NCBI GenBank assembly: GCA_004562175.1
Contig: SFRS01000030.1
Coordinates: 1 to 7,450, forward strand
DNA: 7,450 nt
From: a bacterium
Lineage (GTDB): Bacteria; Bacillota; Negativicutes; Acidaminococcales; Acidaminococcaceae
Reading direction: 5' to 3'
In this document: positions 1 to 6,274 of the stretch, in pieces
Layout: every line of letters starts with the position of its first letter
Position numbering within the stretch: the stretch's first letter is position 1
Notes under the pieces: generated by a model
Databases searched by the model: none
The model's input: the letters and a program-made list of their open reading frames with translations, nothing else
What the model was told of the DNA's origin: nothing
Program-made: the position numbers and the translations under genes

Positions 1-1380
1 GGGGATATTCTTCAGCTTGATGGAATGCTCCTTGAGCCACTGACGATAGGGATGCTCGGTAGCGATTTGATGCTTGATTTCATCGTTGCCGATAATGCGG
101 CCCTGCTCAGTGTCGATCACCAGCATGCGACCGGGGCGCAGACGGTCCTTTTTCACTATGGTAGATGGGTCGATATCCACTACGCCCACCTCGGAGGCCA
201 GCACGATAGTGTTGTCTTCGGTAATATAATAGCGGGAGGGACGCAGACCATTGCGGTCCAAAGCGGCGCAGATGGTGCGGCCATCGGTGAAGGCCATGGC
301 AGCAGGACCGTCCCAGGCCTCAATCAAGGAGTTGTGGTATTCAAAAAAGGCCTTCAAATCCGGGTCCAGATGGGGATTTTTGCCCCAAGGCTCCGGAATC
401 ATCATCATGACGGCATGGGGCAGACTGCGACCGCTCATCACGAGAAATTCCAAGCAGTTGTCGAACATGCCGGAGTCGGAGCCGGTCTCGTCAATAATGG
501 GCATGATTTTGCTGATATCATTGCCCCAAAGGCTATTGCCACACATAGTTTGGCGGGCGCGCATCCAGTTGATGTTACCACGCAGAGTGTTGATTTCGCC
601 GTTATGCATCAAATAACGATAGGGATGAGCACGCTCCCAGCTGGGGAAGGTGTTGGTGCTGAAACGGCTATGCACCAAAGCCAGCGCCGTTTCCACGGAG
701 CTATCCTCCATGTCCACATAAAAGGTGCGCAGCTGCTCAGTGGTCAGCATGCCCTTGTAGACGATGGTTCGGGAGGACAGGCTGGAAACGTAGAAATATT
801 TGCCACCGCGGAGCTTGCCGTAGCGGATATAGTTTTCGGCTTGACGGCGAATGCTGTAGAGCTTGCGCTCGAAGGCGTTGTCATCAATATCCAATCTATC
901 CAAGATATTTTCAGAGGGTTTAATGAAAACCTGAGCCATGTAGGGCATACTCTGGCGGGATTTTTCACCCAAAACCTCCGGATGCACGGGCACAGTACGC
1001 CAGCCTAGCACGCTTTGGCCATTGGCCTCCACAATGCGCTCGAAGTGGCGCTCCACATTTTCTCTCTCTACTATATCCGGGGGCAGGAAGATGAAGCCCA
1101 CAGCATATTTACCGGGCTCAGGCAAATCGATGTCTAATTTAGCGCATTCCTTCACGAAGAAGTTATGCGGAATTTGCAGAAGCACGCCGGCGCCGTCACC
1201 GGAGTTGGCATCGGCCCCCTGACCACCGCGGTGGTCCATATTATGCAGGACAACCAATGCCTGCTTGAGAATTTTATTGGACTTTTTGCCATTGATATTG
1301 GCCACCACGCCAACACCACAGGCATCATGCTCAAACCAAGGGTCGTACAGACCCTGCTTGGCAGGAAGTGATGTAATCAT
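1..1380 (-). CDS. gltB: Glutamate synthase large subunit, N-terminal part (runs off the window)
   Basis: The large (alpha) subunit of glutamate synthase makes glutamate from glutamine and 2-oxoglutarate. This fragment covers the class II glutamine amidotransferase domain, which releases ammonia from glutamine. The frame is open for 460 codons to the window edge, about a third of the usual length of roughly 1500 residues, so the synthase, FMN and Fe-S parts lie outside. After a 20-residue propeptide comes Cys21 in the motif HDACGVGVVA; cleavage before this Cys would expose the N-terminal nucleophile. Other family motifs are DHRGGQGAD (about 50-58), GDGAGVL (61-67), HSRFSTNTFPSW (237-248), HNGEINTLRGN (259-269), DETGSDSGMFDN (297-308) and EAWDGPAA (354-361). 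I chose the ATG at 1380-1378 because GAGGGG lies 7 bases upstream; an in-frame ATG at 1386-1384 is only one base from that site. The gene has its own promoter region and is separated from the upstream unit by a terminator. Identity is essentially certain for the family; the bacterial NADPH-type naming is by homology. Confidence 0.96.
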   Translation of the reverse strand, partial: MITSLPAKQGLYDPWFEHDACGVGVVANINGKKSNKILKQALVVLHNMDHRGGQGADANSGDGAGVLLQIPHNFFVKECAKLDIDLPEPGKYAVGFIFLPPDIVERENVERHFERIVEANGQSVLGWRTVPVHPEVLGEKSRQSMPYMAQVFIKPSENILDRLDIDDNAFERKLYSIRRQAENYIRYGKLRGGKYFYVSSLSSRTIVYKGMLTTEQLRTFYVDMEDSSVETALALVHSRFSTNTFPSWERAHPYRYLMHNGEINTLRGNINWMRARQTMCGNSLWGNDISKIMPIIDETGSDSGMFDNCLEFLVMSGRSLPHAVMMMIPEPWGKNPHLDPDLKAFFEYHNSLIEAWDGPAAMAFTDGRTICAALDRNGLRPSRYYITEDNTIVLASEVGVVDIDPSTIVKKDRLRPGRMLVIDTEQGRIIGNDEIKHQIATEHPYRQWLKEHSIKLKNIP

Positions 1381-1408
1381 AAGCATTCCCCTCTCACAAC
1401 AAAACTTT

Positions 1409-1427
1409 AATTACAATAACTGTAATT
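1409..1427. promoter_or_regulatory. Inverted repeat over the predicted gltB transcription start
   Basis: Seven-base arms AATTACA and TGTAATT flank the 5-base spacer ATAAC. On the minus strand this lies just downstream of the -10 box and spans the predicted start point near 1424, the typical place for a repressor operator. It also contains a T-N11-A core (TACAATAACTGTA), a form used by LysR-type regulators such as the GltC class. It does not match the GlnR/TnrA half-site spacing well. It could also form a small hairpin in the 5' end of the transcript. Confidence 0.4.
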
Positions 1428-1430
1428 TTA

Positions 1431-1459
1431 ATTATAATCTAAGGAAAAAGCAAATGCAA
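1431..1459 (-). promoter_or_regulatory. Candidate sigma-70-type promoter of gltB
   Basis: Read on the minus strand, a perfect TATAAT (-10) occupies 1436-1431. TTGCAT lies at 1459-1454 exactly 17 bases upstream as a weak -35 (first three bases match TTGACA). Transcription would start near 1424 and give a leader of roughly 45 bases before the gltB ATG. The surrounding region is AT-rich and lies just after the terminator of the upstream unit, which fits an independent promoter. The weak -35 would be compatible with activator dependence. This is a sequence-based prediction. Confidence 0.6.
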
Positions 1460-1463
1460 ATTG

Positions 1464-1475
1464 TATACATGTATA
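1464..1475. promoter_or_regulatory. 12-base perfect palindrome upstream of the gltB -35
   Basis: TATACATGTATA is a perfect 12-base palindrome whose nearest edge is 4 bases upstream of the candidate gltB -35 box. This is a usual position for an activator binding site. No specific regulator can be named from the sequence. AT-rich DNA produces short palindromes by chance, so function is an inference from position. Confidence 0.4.
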
Positions 1476-1543
1476 TTTTCTCACGAGCTTTAGATACACT
1501 AATTACACCATATTATCACCATTAGGCTATACTAAAAGAGCGC

Positions 1544-1584
1544 AAAAAAGCTCCAACCAAACTAACAAAGCTTGGTTGGAGCTT
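1544..1584 (-). terminator. Intrinsic terminator of the ddh-Spx/ArsC-like unit
   Basis: Arms at 1548-1560 and 1572-1584 form a perfect 13-base-pair stem with an 11-base loop. The 11-pair core is GCTCCAACCAA with its complement. On the minus strand the stem is followed directly by six T residues (1549-1544). It begins 20 bases after the stop codon of the Spx/ArsC-like gene, so it ends that transcript and insulates gltB. A-rich sequence on the other side is short, so bidirectional action is not supported. Confidence 0.92.
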
Positions 1585-1604
1585 GAAGCCAACGAAAATA
1601 TTAT

Positions 1605-1955
1605 TTACAGTCCCTTGTCCTCGTACTCGGCCTGCTTAAAGCCGATGAGCACGTCGCCATCATGGACGAGAATGGGACGCTTTACCAGCATGCCATCCGT
1701 TGCCAGCAGCTCCAGCTGCTCCTCCTCGGTCATGGTGGGAATTTTGTCCTTCAAATTCAGTTCCTTATACAGCTTACCACTGGTGTTATAAAAACGCTTT
1801 AGGGGTAGACCACTAGCCTTATACCAGGTCTTCAGCTCCTCTAAGGAAGGCTTGTCCCCCTTGATATCACGCTTTTCCAGGGTATAACCCTTGTCCAGCA
1901 GATATTTTTCAGCCTTTTTACAGGTGCCGCATTTGTCATAGCACACAAATAACAT
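1605..1955 (-). CDS. Spx/ArsC-family thioredoxin-fold protein (YusI-like)
   Basis: This small cytoplasmic protein of 116 residues belongs to the arsenate reductase (ArsC)/Spx/MgsR superfamily. The thioredoxin-fold start carries C9-G-T-C12 in YDKCGTCKKA, the redox or catalytic cysteine motif. FYNTSGKLYKELNLKDK (about 55-71), LLATDGMLVKRPILV (83-97) with the family Arg at R93, and IGFK near residue 105 match the family. From memory it most resembles Bacillus YusI-type proteins of about 118 residues, whose function is not settled. It could be an arsenate or disulfide reductase; it lacks clear evidence for RNA polymerase binding like Spx itself. The ATG at 1955-1953 is preceded by AAAGGTG with 8 bases of spacing. 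It lies 28 bases downstream of ddh with no terminator between them, so it is probably cotranscribed, and it ends just before a strong terminator. No arsenic-resistance genes are nearby, which argues against a dedicated arsenic role. Confidence 0.88.
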   Translation of the reverse strand: MLFVCYDKCGTCKKAEKYLLDKGYTLEKRDIKGDKPSLEELKTWYKASGLPLKRFYNTSGKLYKELNLKDKIPTMTEEEQLELLATDGMLVKRPILVHDGDVLIGFKQAEYEDKGL

Positions 1956-1983
1956 GTTCCTTCACCTTTCTCCAGCACTCGGC

Positions 1984-2964
1984 TTACAGCATGTGAGCAC
2001 GCAGCTCCTCCCCGGACAACGGGGACAAATACGCCGGCGCAATATCAAAAACGGTCTTGCAGCCATTTACTCCCTCTTGATGCAGACGATTGATGGCACG
2101 AGCAAAGGCGCACAGCACGGAGGAAGTAAACTCCGGATTGGAATCCAGCTTCAGATTATATTCAATAATGTGCTTGTTTTCGCCCTTCAGTCCCGTCACA
2201 CCACTGCGCATTACAAAGCCACCATGAGGAATACCTGCGTGGTTAGCAGCAAACTCTTCCTCGCTGATGAAGTTGACAGTGGTATCATAATCAGCAAAAT
2301 AGTTAGGCATTTCCTTGATTTCCTTCTCGATAGCCGCCAAGTCAGCACCCTCCTCCGGTACTACATAGCACACACGAGTATGCATAGCGCGAGTGGATAA
2401 CTCCGGATTGGAGCCACTGCGTACAGCCTCCAAGGCTGCTTCTACGGGGCAGGTGTATTGCTTGCCATTTTTTACGCCCTTCACCCGACGAATAGCATCG
2501 GAATGTCCTTGGCTAACCCCCTTACCCCAGAAGGTGTAATCCTTGCCTTGGGGCAATACAGCGTTGGCATAAAGGCGATTTAAGGAGAACATGCCCGGAT
2601 CCCAGCCGCAGGAAATCAAAGCAATATGACCATTTTCCTTAGCAGCCTTGTCCACATTGGCAAAATGCTCCGGAATGCGCGCATGGGTATCAAAGCTATC
2701 GATGACATTGAAAAGCTTGGCCATGGCCGGGGTTTGCTCCGGCAAATCAGTAGCAGAGCCGCCGCACAGCACCAGCACATCAATCTCATCCTTGTGTTGA
2801 GCAGCCTCAGCAATGTTGTACACCTTCACACCCTCGGTAGCAACCTTTACCGAAGCGGGGTCACGGCGGGTGAACACTGCCACCAGCTCCATATCGGCGT
2901 TTTGTCTAATAGCAGACTCCACACCACGACCTAAATTACCATAACCATAAATTGCAATTCTCAT
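1984..2964 (-). CDS. ddh: meso-Diaminopimelate dehydrogenase
   Basis: This NADPH-dependent enzyme (EC 1.4.1.16) catalyses reductive amination of L-2-amino-6-oxopimelate, the open form of tetrahydrodipicolinate, with ammonia to meso-DAP. It gives a one-step route to the lysine and peptidoglycan precursor. The 326 residues match the family's usual length of about 320. The N-terminal Rossmann motif is GYGNLGRG (7-14). Further signature blocks are VLCGGSATDLPEQ (65-77), SFDTH (90-94), SCGWDPGMFSLNR (118-130), FWGKGVSQGHSDAIRR (145-160), MPNYFADY (219-226), GIPHGG (244-249) and the C-terminal IEYNLKLDSNPEFTSS (267-282), which I recognise from Corynebacterium Ddh. I chose the ATG at 2964-2962 because GAGGGGAG lies 8 bases upstream; the in-frame TTG at 2982 has no such site. 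It has a candidate promoter of its own and is followed by the Spx/ArsC-like gene. No truncation or missing motif is seen. Confidence 0.95.
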   Translation of the reverse strand: MRIAIYGYGNLGRGVESAIRQNADMELVAVFTRRDPASVKVATEGVKVYNIAEAAQHKDEIDVLVLCGGSATDLPEQTPAMAKLFNVIDSFDTHARIPEHFANVDKAAKENGHIALISCGWDPGMFSLNRLYANAVLPQGKDYTFWGKGVSQGHSDAIRRVKGVKNGKQYTCPVEAALEAVRSGSNPELSTRAMHTRVCYVVPEEGADLAAIEKEIKEMPNYFADYDTTVNFISEEEFAANHAGIPHGGFVMRSGVTGLKGENKHIIEYNLKLDSNPEFTSSVLCAFARAINRLHQEGVNGCKTVFDIAPAYLSPLSGEELRAHML

Positions 2965-2996
2965 TTGTCTTACTCCCCTCAATTACATAATAATAT

Positions 2997-3024
2997 ATTT
3001 TATAATTTACCTAGTTCATGACTA
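2997..3024 (-). promoter_or_regulatory. Candidate promoter of ddh
   Basis: On the minus strand TAGTCA (3024-3019, four of six matches to TTGACA) is followed after 16 bases by TAAAAT (3002-2997, five of six matches to TATAAT). This predicts a start near 2990 and a leader of about 26 bases. The region between ctpA and ddh is 85 bases and AT-rich, unlike the tight spacing inside the upstream operon, which supports a new start of transcription. Other AT-rich hexamers nearby could serve instead, so the exact boxes are uncertain. Confidence 0.42.
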
Positions 3025-3026
3025 GG
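3010..3026. promoter_or_regulatory. Inverted repeat overlapping the ddh -35 region
   Basis: Six-base arms CCTAGT and ACTAGG flank a 5-base spacer between ctpA and ddh. The repeat covers the candidate ddh -35 box, so it may be a repressor operator. It is not followed by a T-run on either strand, so it is not a standard intrinsic terminator, although a weak or Rho-assisted stop after ctpA cannot be excluded. Confidence 0.4.
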
Positions 3027-3049
3027 CTGCTGCATATTTTACCACAAAA

Positions 3050-4201
3050 TCATTTTAAATGCGAGAGATAATTTACAGCGGCCTCCAGCTGCACATCCTT
3101 AGTTGCTGTATCTGGCAGCTCCACCACCTCATCCGGCTCAATCCCCACATTGTGGATGGAAACCCCGGAGGGGGTATAATAATTGGCAATAGTGATTTTC
3201 ACTGCCGTGCTATTATCTAAGCGATAAACCGACTGCACACTGCCCTTGCCAAAGGTTTTCACGCCAAAGAGCTTGCCAGCCTTGGTATCCTTGATAGCAC
3301 CGGCCACAATCTCGGCCGCGCTGGCGCTGCCATGGTCCACCAAAACCGCCAAGGGATATTGCACCTTTTCCAAGCTGGAGCTTTCCACATACTTGTTTCC
3401 ATTCTTGTCGATGACGGAAACAATGGGGCCCTTGGGCACCAGCATACGGGCCACCCCCACGCCGGCATCCAAGATGCCGCCAGGATTGCTCCGCAAATCC
3501 AAAATCAAGGACTGCATGCCCTTTTCCTCCAGCTTCTTGTATTCCTTGGTGAAATCCTCCACCGTGCTTTCGTTGAACACGGCAATGCGAATATACCCAA
3601 TCTTCGTGTTGGGCACGAATTGTCCGCCCACGGAAGGGTTCTTGATTTCCTTGCGAATAACCCTGACCTTGCGCAGCTGGCCATCCTTGCCCTTCAGCTC
3701 CAAGAGCACCTCCGTGCCCTGCTGGCCACGGATTTTTTGAGCTACCTGCTCCATATTCAAGGTGCGGGTGGGCACATCGTCCACAGCGGTGATAATATCC
3801 CCGCTTTTGATGCCCGCCAGAGCGCCGGGATTGTCGGGCAGAGCGGAAATAACGATATAATCGTCACCCCGCTTGCCAAAAACAATACCAATGCCGCCGA
3901 AGGTACCATTGGTCATCTCGCTGAGCTGCTGGTAATCCTTGCGATTCAAATAGACAGTATAGGGGTCGCCCACGGACTCCACCATGCCCTTGATGGCACC
4001 ATCAAAGAGCATATGGTTATCCACTTCCCCATTAAAATTATTTTTTAGCAAATGCATGGTACGCAAAAAGCGCACCGATTCCGAGGCGCTGCCTGTTAAT
4101 TTTTGCAGCAGTACGCCTTCCACACCCACTATGGTGACCGTGGTCAATAAAGCTGTGGCCACACAGCAGGCAGCTAACTGCCAAGCTTTTTTATTGAACA
4201 T
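3050..4201 (-). CDS. S41 family C-terminal processing protease (CtpA/CtpB-like)
   Basis: This is a membrane-anchored or secreted serine protease of 383 residues acting outside the cytoplasmic membrane. Residues about 7-30 are a hydrophobic signal or anchor segment. An N-terminal helical part is followed by a PDZ domain (about 98-172, with GGIGIVF and the binding-groove stretch GALAGIKSGDIITAVDD) and the S41 protease core. The catalytic set is visible: S294 in GSASAAEI, K319 in FGKGSVQ exactly 25 residues later, and Q323 four residues after that, matching the Ser-Lys-Gln arrangement of CtpB and Prc. DLRSNPGG (235-242) is the usual core motif. GGAGG lies 8 bases before the ATG at 4201-4199. The gene starts 22 bases after the M23 peptidase gene. 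By context it may process or degrade the neighbouring murein hydrolase or its partners, as Prc/CtpA proteases do elsewhere; the substrate here is inferred. Length and motifs are complete. Confidence 0.95.
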   Translation of the reverse strand: MFNKKAWQLAACCVATALLTTVTIVGVEGVLLQKLTGSASESVRFLRTMHLLKNNFNGEVDNHMLFDGAIKGMVESVGDPYTVYLNRKDYQQLSEMTNGTFGGIGIVFGKRGDDYIVISALPDNPGALAGIKSGDIITAVDDVPTRTLNMEQVAQKIRGQQGTEVLLELKGKDGQLRKVRVIRKEIKNPSVGGQFVPNTKIGYIRIAVFNESTVEDFTKEYKKLEEKGMQSLILDLRSNPGGILDAGVGVARMLVPKGPIVSVIDKNGNKYVESSSLEKVQYPLAVLVDHGSASAAEIVAGAIKDTKAGKLFGVKTFGKGSVQSVYRLDNSTAVKITIANYYTPSGVSIHNVGIEPDEVVELPDTATKDVQLEAAVNYLSHLK

Positions 4202-4223
4202 TCATTGCGCCTCCAAAAATCTT

Positions 4224-5372
4224 CTAATTAGGCAAATAATCCAAAGGCTCCGTTACCTCGCCATGCAGACGAACCTCGAAATGGCAGTGAGGTCCCGTGG
4301 AATAGCCCGTGCTGCCTGCATAGGCAATGCAGGTGCCCTTAGTTACATATTGACCCTCGTACACATTGAGGGCTTGGTTATGACCATAAAGGGTTACTAA
4401 GCCGCTGCCATGGTCAATCATGACCGCATAGCCATAGCCACCCAGCCAGCCACTGTAAATAACTGTGCCGGAATCCGCTGCATAAATGGGCGTGCCATAA
4501 TCAACGCCAATATCCATACCGCTATGATACTTAGTGGTACCAAATACAGGATGGGTACGCCAACCAAAATACGAGGTAATGGGTCCGCGACAGGGCCACA
4601 TAAAGCGTCCTGTGCCGCCACCACCGGAGCTAGCACCACCGCCGCCACCTTCCATATTCCGCAGCATGGCTGTAATGTTTTCGCTGATGGCCAAAAGACG
4701 ATCATACTCGCTTTGGCTTTGCTGCTCCTCCTCCTGAGCCTTGTACAGCATATAGGAGCGCTGCTCCTTCAGCCTTCTGGCTCGCGCCCGCTTAGCCTCC
4801 AACTCAGCCTGAGTGGTTTTGATTTCCATCATTTGGGAATCCAGCTGCTCTTGGCGGGTCTTGATTTCGGCCTCATCCTTTTGTAGCTGCTCCAGCATGG
4901 CAATATCACTACTGATAATCTTCTGCAGCAGGAACATACGGGAGGAAAAATCGCCAAAATCCTTGGCGCCTAAAAGCACATCCAGATAATTCACCTGGCC
5001 ATTGATATAAATTTGACGCAGGCGCTTGCTATAAATCTTCTTGCGCTGCTCCACCTCGGCCTTTTTCTTGGCCAGCTTGGCTTGGTTATCGTCAATCTTG
5101 CCCTGCAGAGCATCGCTCTTAGCCTGCAGCTCCCGCGCCTGGTATTGCAGCTCATTCAAGCTGGTTTGGATTTCCTCCAAGCCCACGGTTGCTGCCTCCG
5201 CCTTTTGGCGGGCCTTTTCCTTGCGGTCCTGCATCCTTTGCATTTGGGCCTGCACCTCGTTCAGCTCCGCCCGCTTGTCGTTCGCTTCACTAGCAAAGCC
5301 AAAGGCTGCAAACAGGGGCAAAGCAACAAGACTTGCAGCCAAGACCAAGGCCATAAGCTTTCCTTTCAGCAT
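4224..5372 (-). CDS. EnvC-like coiled-coil murein hydrolase with M23 (LytM) peptidase domain
   Basis: This is a secreted peptidoglycan endopeptidase of 382 residues, probably the effector controlled by FtsEX. Residues 1-27 form a signal peptide with likely cleavage near GFA/SEA. A long charged coiled coil fills about 29-240 and contains the conserved helical section YINGQVNYLDVLLGAKDFGDF (about 122-142), typical of FtsX-binding EnvC/CwlO/PcsB-like proteins. A Gly-Ser linker (242-253) leads to the C-terminal M23 domain. All metal and catalytic residues are present: H283 and D287 (HSGMD), H331 (LYGH), and H362 and H364 (HCH). This contrasts with E. coli EnvC, whose LytM domain is degenerate and activates amidases; here direct cleavage of peptide crosslinks is expected. 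GGGAGG lies 8 bases upstream of the ATG at 5372-5370. The gene begins 14 bases after ftsX and precedes the S41 protease, which supports one functional unit. The exact bond cleaved cannot be read from sequence. Confidence 0.95.
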   Translation of the reverse strand: MLKGKLMALVLAASLVALPLFAAFGFASEANDKRAELNEVQAQMQRMQDRKEKARQKAEAATVGLEEIQTSLNELQYQARELQAKSDALQGKIDDNQAKLAKKKAEVEQRKKIYSKRLRQIYINGQVNYLDVLLGAKDFGDFSSRMFLLQKIISSDIAMLEQLQKDEAEIKTRQEQLDSQMMEIKTTQAELEAKRARARRLKEQRSYMLYKAQEEEQQSQSEYDRLLAISENITAMLRNMEGGGGGASSGGGGTGRFMWPCRGPITSYFGWRTHPVFGTTKYHSGMDIGVDYGTPIYAADSGTVIYSGWLGGYGYAVMIDHGSGLVTLYGHNQALNVYEGQYVTKGTCIAYAGSTGYSTGPHCHFEVRLHGEVTEPLDYLPN

Positions 5373-5386
5373 CGTCTCGGCCTCCC

Positions 5387-6274
5387 TTATACCTGCAAGA
5401 ATTTACGCAGGGAGATATAGCTGCCCAAGGCACCAATACCAGTACCTGCAATGAGCAAGAAGAGATCCACATAAATCAGTAGGGGCGAGGTTGGCAACAG
5501 GGGTAAAAAGGCCAGCGTTGCATGAATGCGCTCCAAAAGGCCGGAATAAATGCTGTTGATCAAAACTGAAGCCAACACCGCGCCGAAAAAGCCCAGCGTC
5601 ATGCCCTCTAAAAGGAAGGGCCAACGGATGAACCAATCGGTGGCGCCCACATATTTCATAATGATGACTTCCTTGCGTCTGGCAAAAACAGTCAACCGAA
5701 TCGTATTACTAATAATGAAGAGAGTGGCCATAGCCAGGAAAACTACCAATAAAATGCCACCAAAGCGCAAAATTTTGGTCAGCTGGAAGAGATGCTCCAC
5801 CACCTCTTGCCCAAATTTTGCCGTTTCCACCTTGGGCAATTGGCCGATTTGGGGTGTCAGCACCTTGATACGCTCAGGATTGTCCACCTGGATTTCAAAG
5901 GAATTGGGGAAAGGGTTTTCCTTGCCCAAGCTGTGCAAAAGCTGCTCCTGGTCCCCCAAGCGTTTTTTGAAGCGCTCTAAGGCCTGAGTCTTGCTCACCT
6001 GAGTCACCTTCACCACACCGGGCATTTTAGCGAGCTTTTCCTTGACGGAGGCCAATTCCTTCTCCGTGGCGCTGTCCTGCATATACACGGACACCTGCAC
6101 CTGGCTTTCCAAATATTGGGCCAGATTGTTAGTGTTCAAAAAAATCATCAGGAACATGCCCAAAACCAAAAGAGACACTGCCACTGTAGAAATAGAAGCA
6201 AAGCTCATGAAGCCGTTGCGACGAATGGATTTATAGGTTTCTTTGACAAAATATTCCTTCGTACTAAAGCTCAT
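5387..6274 (-). CDS. ftsX: Cell division protein FtsX (ABC transporter-like permease)
   Basis: FtsX is the membrane subunit of the FtsEX complex, which uses ATP hydrolysis to switch on peptidoglycan hydrolysis at the division site or side wall. It is not thought to transport a solute. The 295-residue protein has the family topology: a short cytoplasmic start, TM1 (about 22-47), a large extracytoplasmic domain (about 48-168) that should bind the coiled-coil hydrolase, TM2 (about 169-192), a cytoplasmic loop with RRKEVIIMKYVGATDWFIRWPF, TM3 (about 222-246) and TM4 (about 265-287). I chose the ATG at 6274-6272 because AAGGAG sits 9 bases upstream. Another in-frame ATG at 6280-6278 (two residues longer) is only 3 bases from it, and a longer reading to 6349 lies inside ftsE. 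The start overlaps the end of ftsE, implying translational coupling. The gene for the likely effector follows 14 bases later. Confidence 0.96.
   Translation of the reverse strand: MSFSTKEYFVKETYKSIRRNGFMSFASISTVAVSLLVLGMFLMIFLNTNNLAQYLESQVQVSVYMQDSATEKELASVKEKLAKMPGVVKVTQVSKTQALERFKKRLGDQEQLLHSLGKENPFPNSFEIQVDNPERIKVLTPQIGQLPKVETAKFGQEVVEHLFQLTKILRFGGILLVVFLAMATLFIISNTIRLTVFARRKEVIIMKYVGATDWFIRWPFLLEGMTLGFFGAVLASVLINSIYSGLLERIHATLAFLPLLPTSPLLIYVDLFLLIAGTGIGALGSYISLRKFLQV

Noticed and set aside
25..1008. Long plus-strand open frame of 327 codons opposite gltB
   Set aside because: The minus strand encodes unmistakable GltB motifs throughout this stretch. The plus frame gives a His/Gly/Val-rich product with no recognisable domain, as expected for an antisense shadow.
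1405..1440. GlnR/TnrA-type nitrogen operator at gltB
   Set aside because: A TGTAA half-site is present, but the partner half-site at the required spacing does not match.
1605..1955. Part of an arsenic-resistance operon
   Set aside because: No arsenite pump, ArsR regulator or other arsenic gene is present. The protein fits the broader YusI/Spx-like group and follows ddh.
1954..2400. Plus-strand open frame opposite the 3' half of ddh
   Set aside because: It is antisense to conserved Ddh blocks and has no domain of its own.
3010..3026. Hairpin after ctpA as an intrinsic terminator
   Set aside because: The stem is only 6 base pairs and no T-run follows on either strand, so an operator role is more consistent with its position.
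3332..4048. Plus-strand open frame of 238 codons opposite the S41 protease gene
   Set aside because: It lies fully antisense to a gene with an intact Ser-Lys-Gln catalytic set and PDZ domain. Its own product has no domain signature or good ribosome site.
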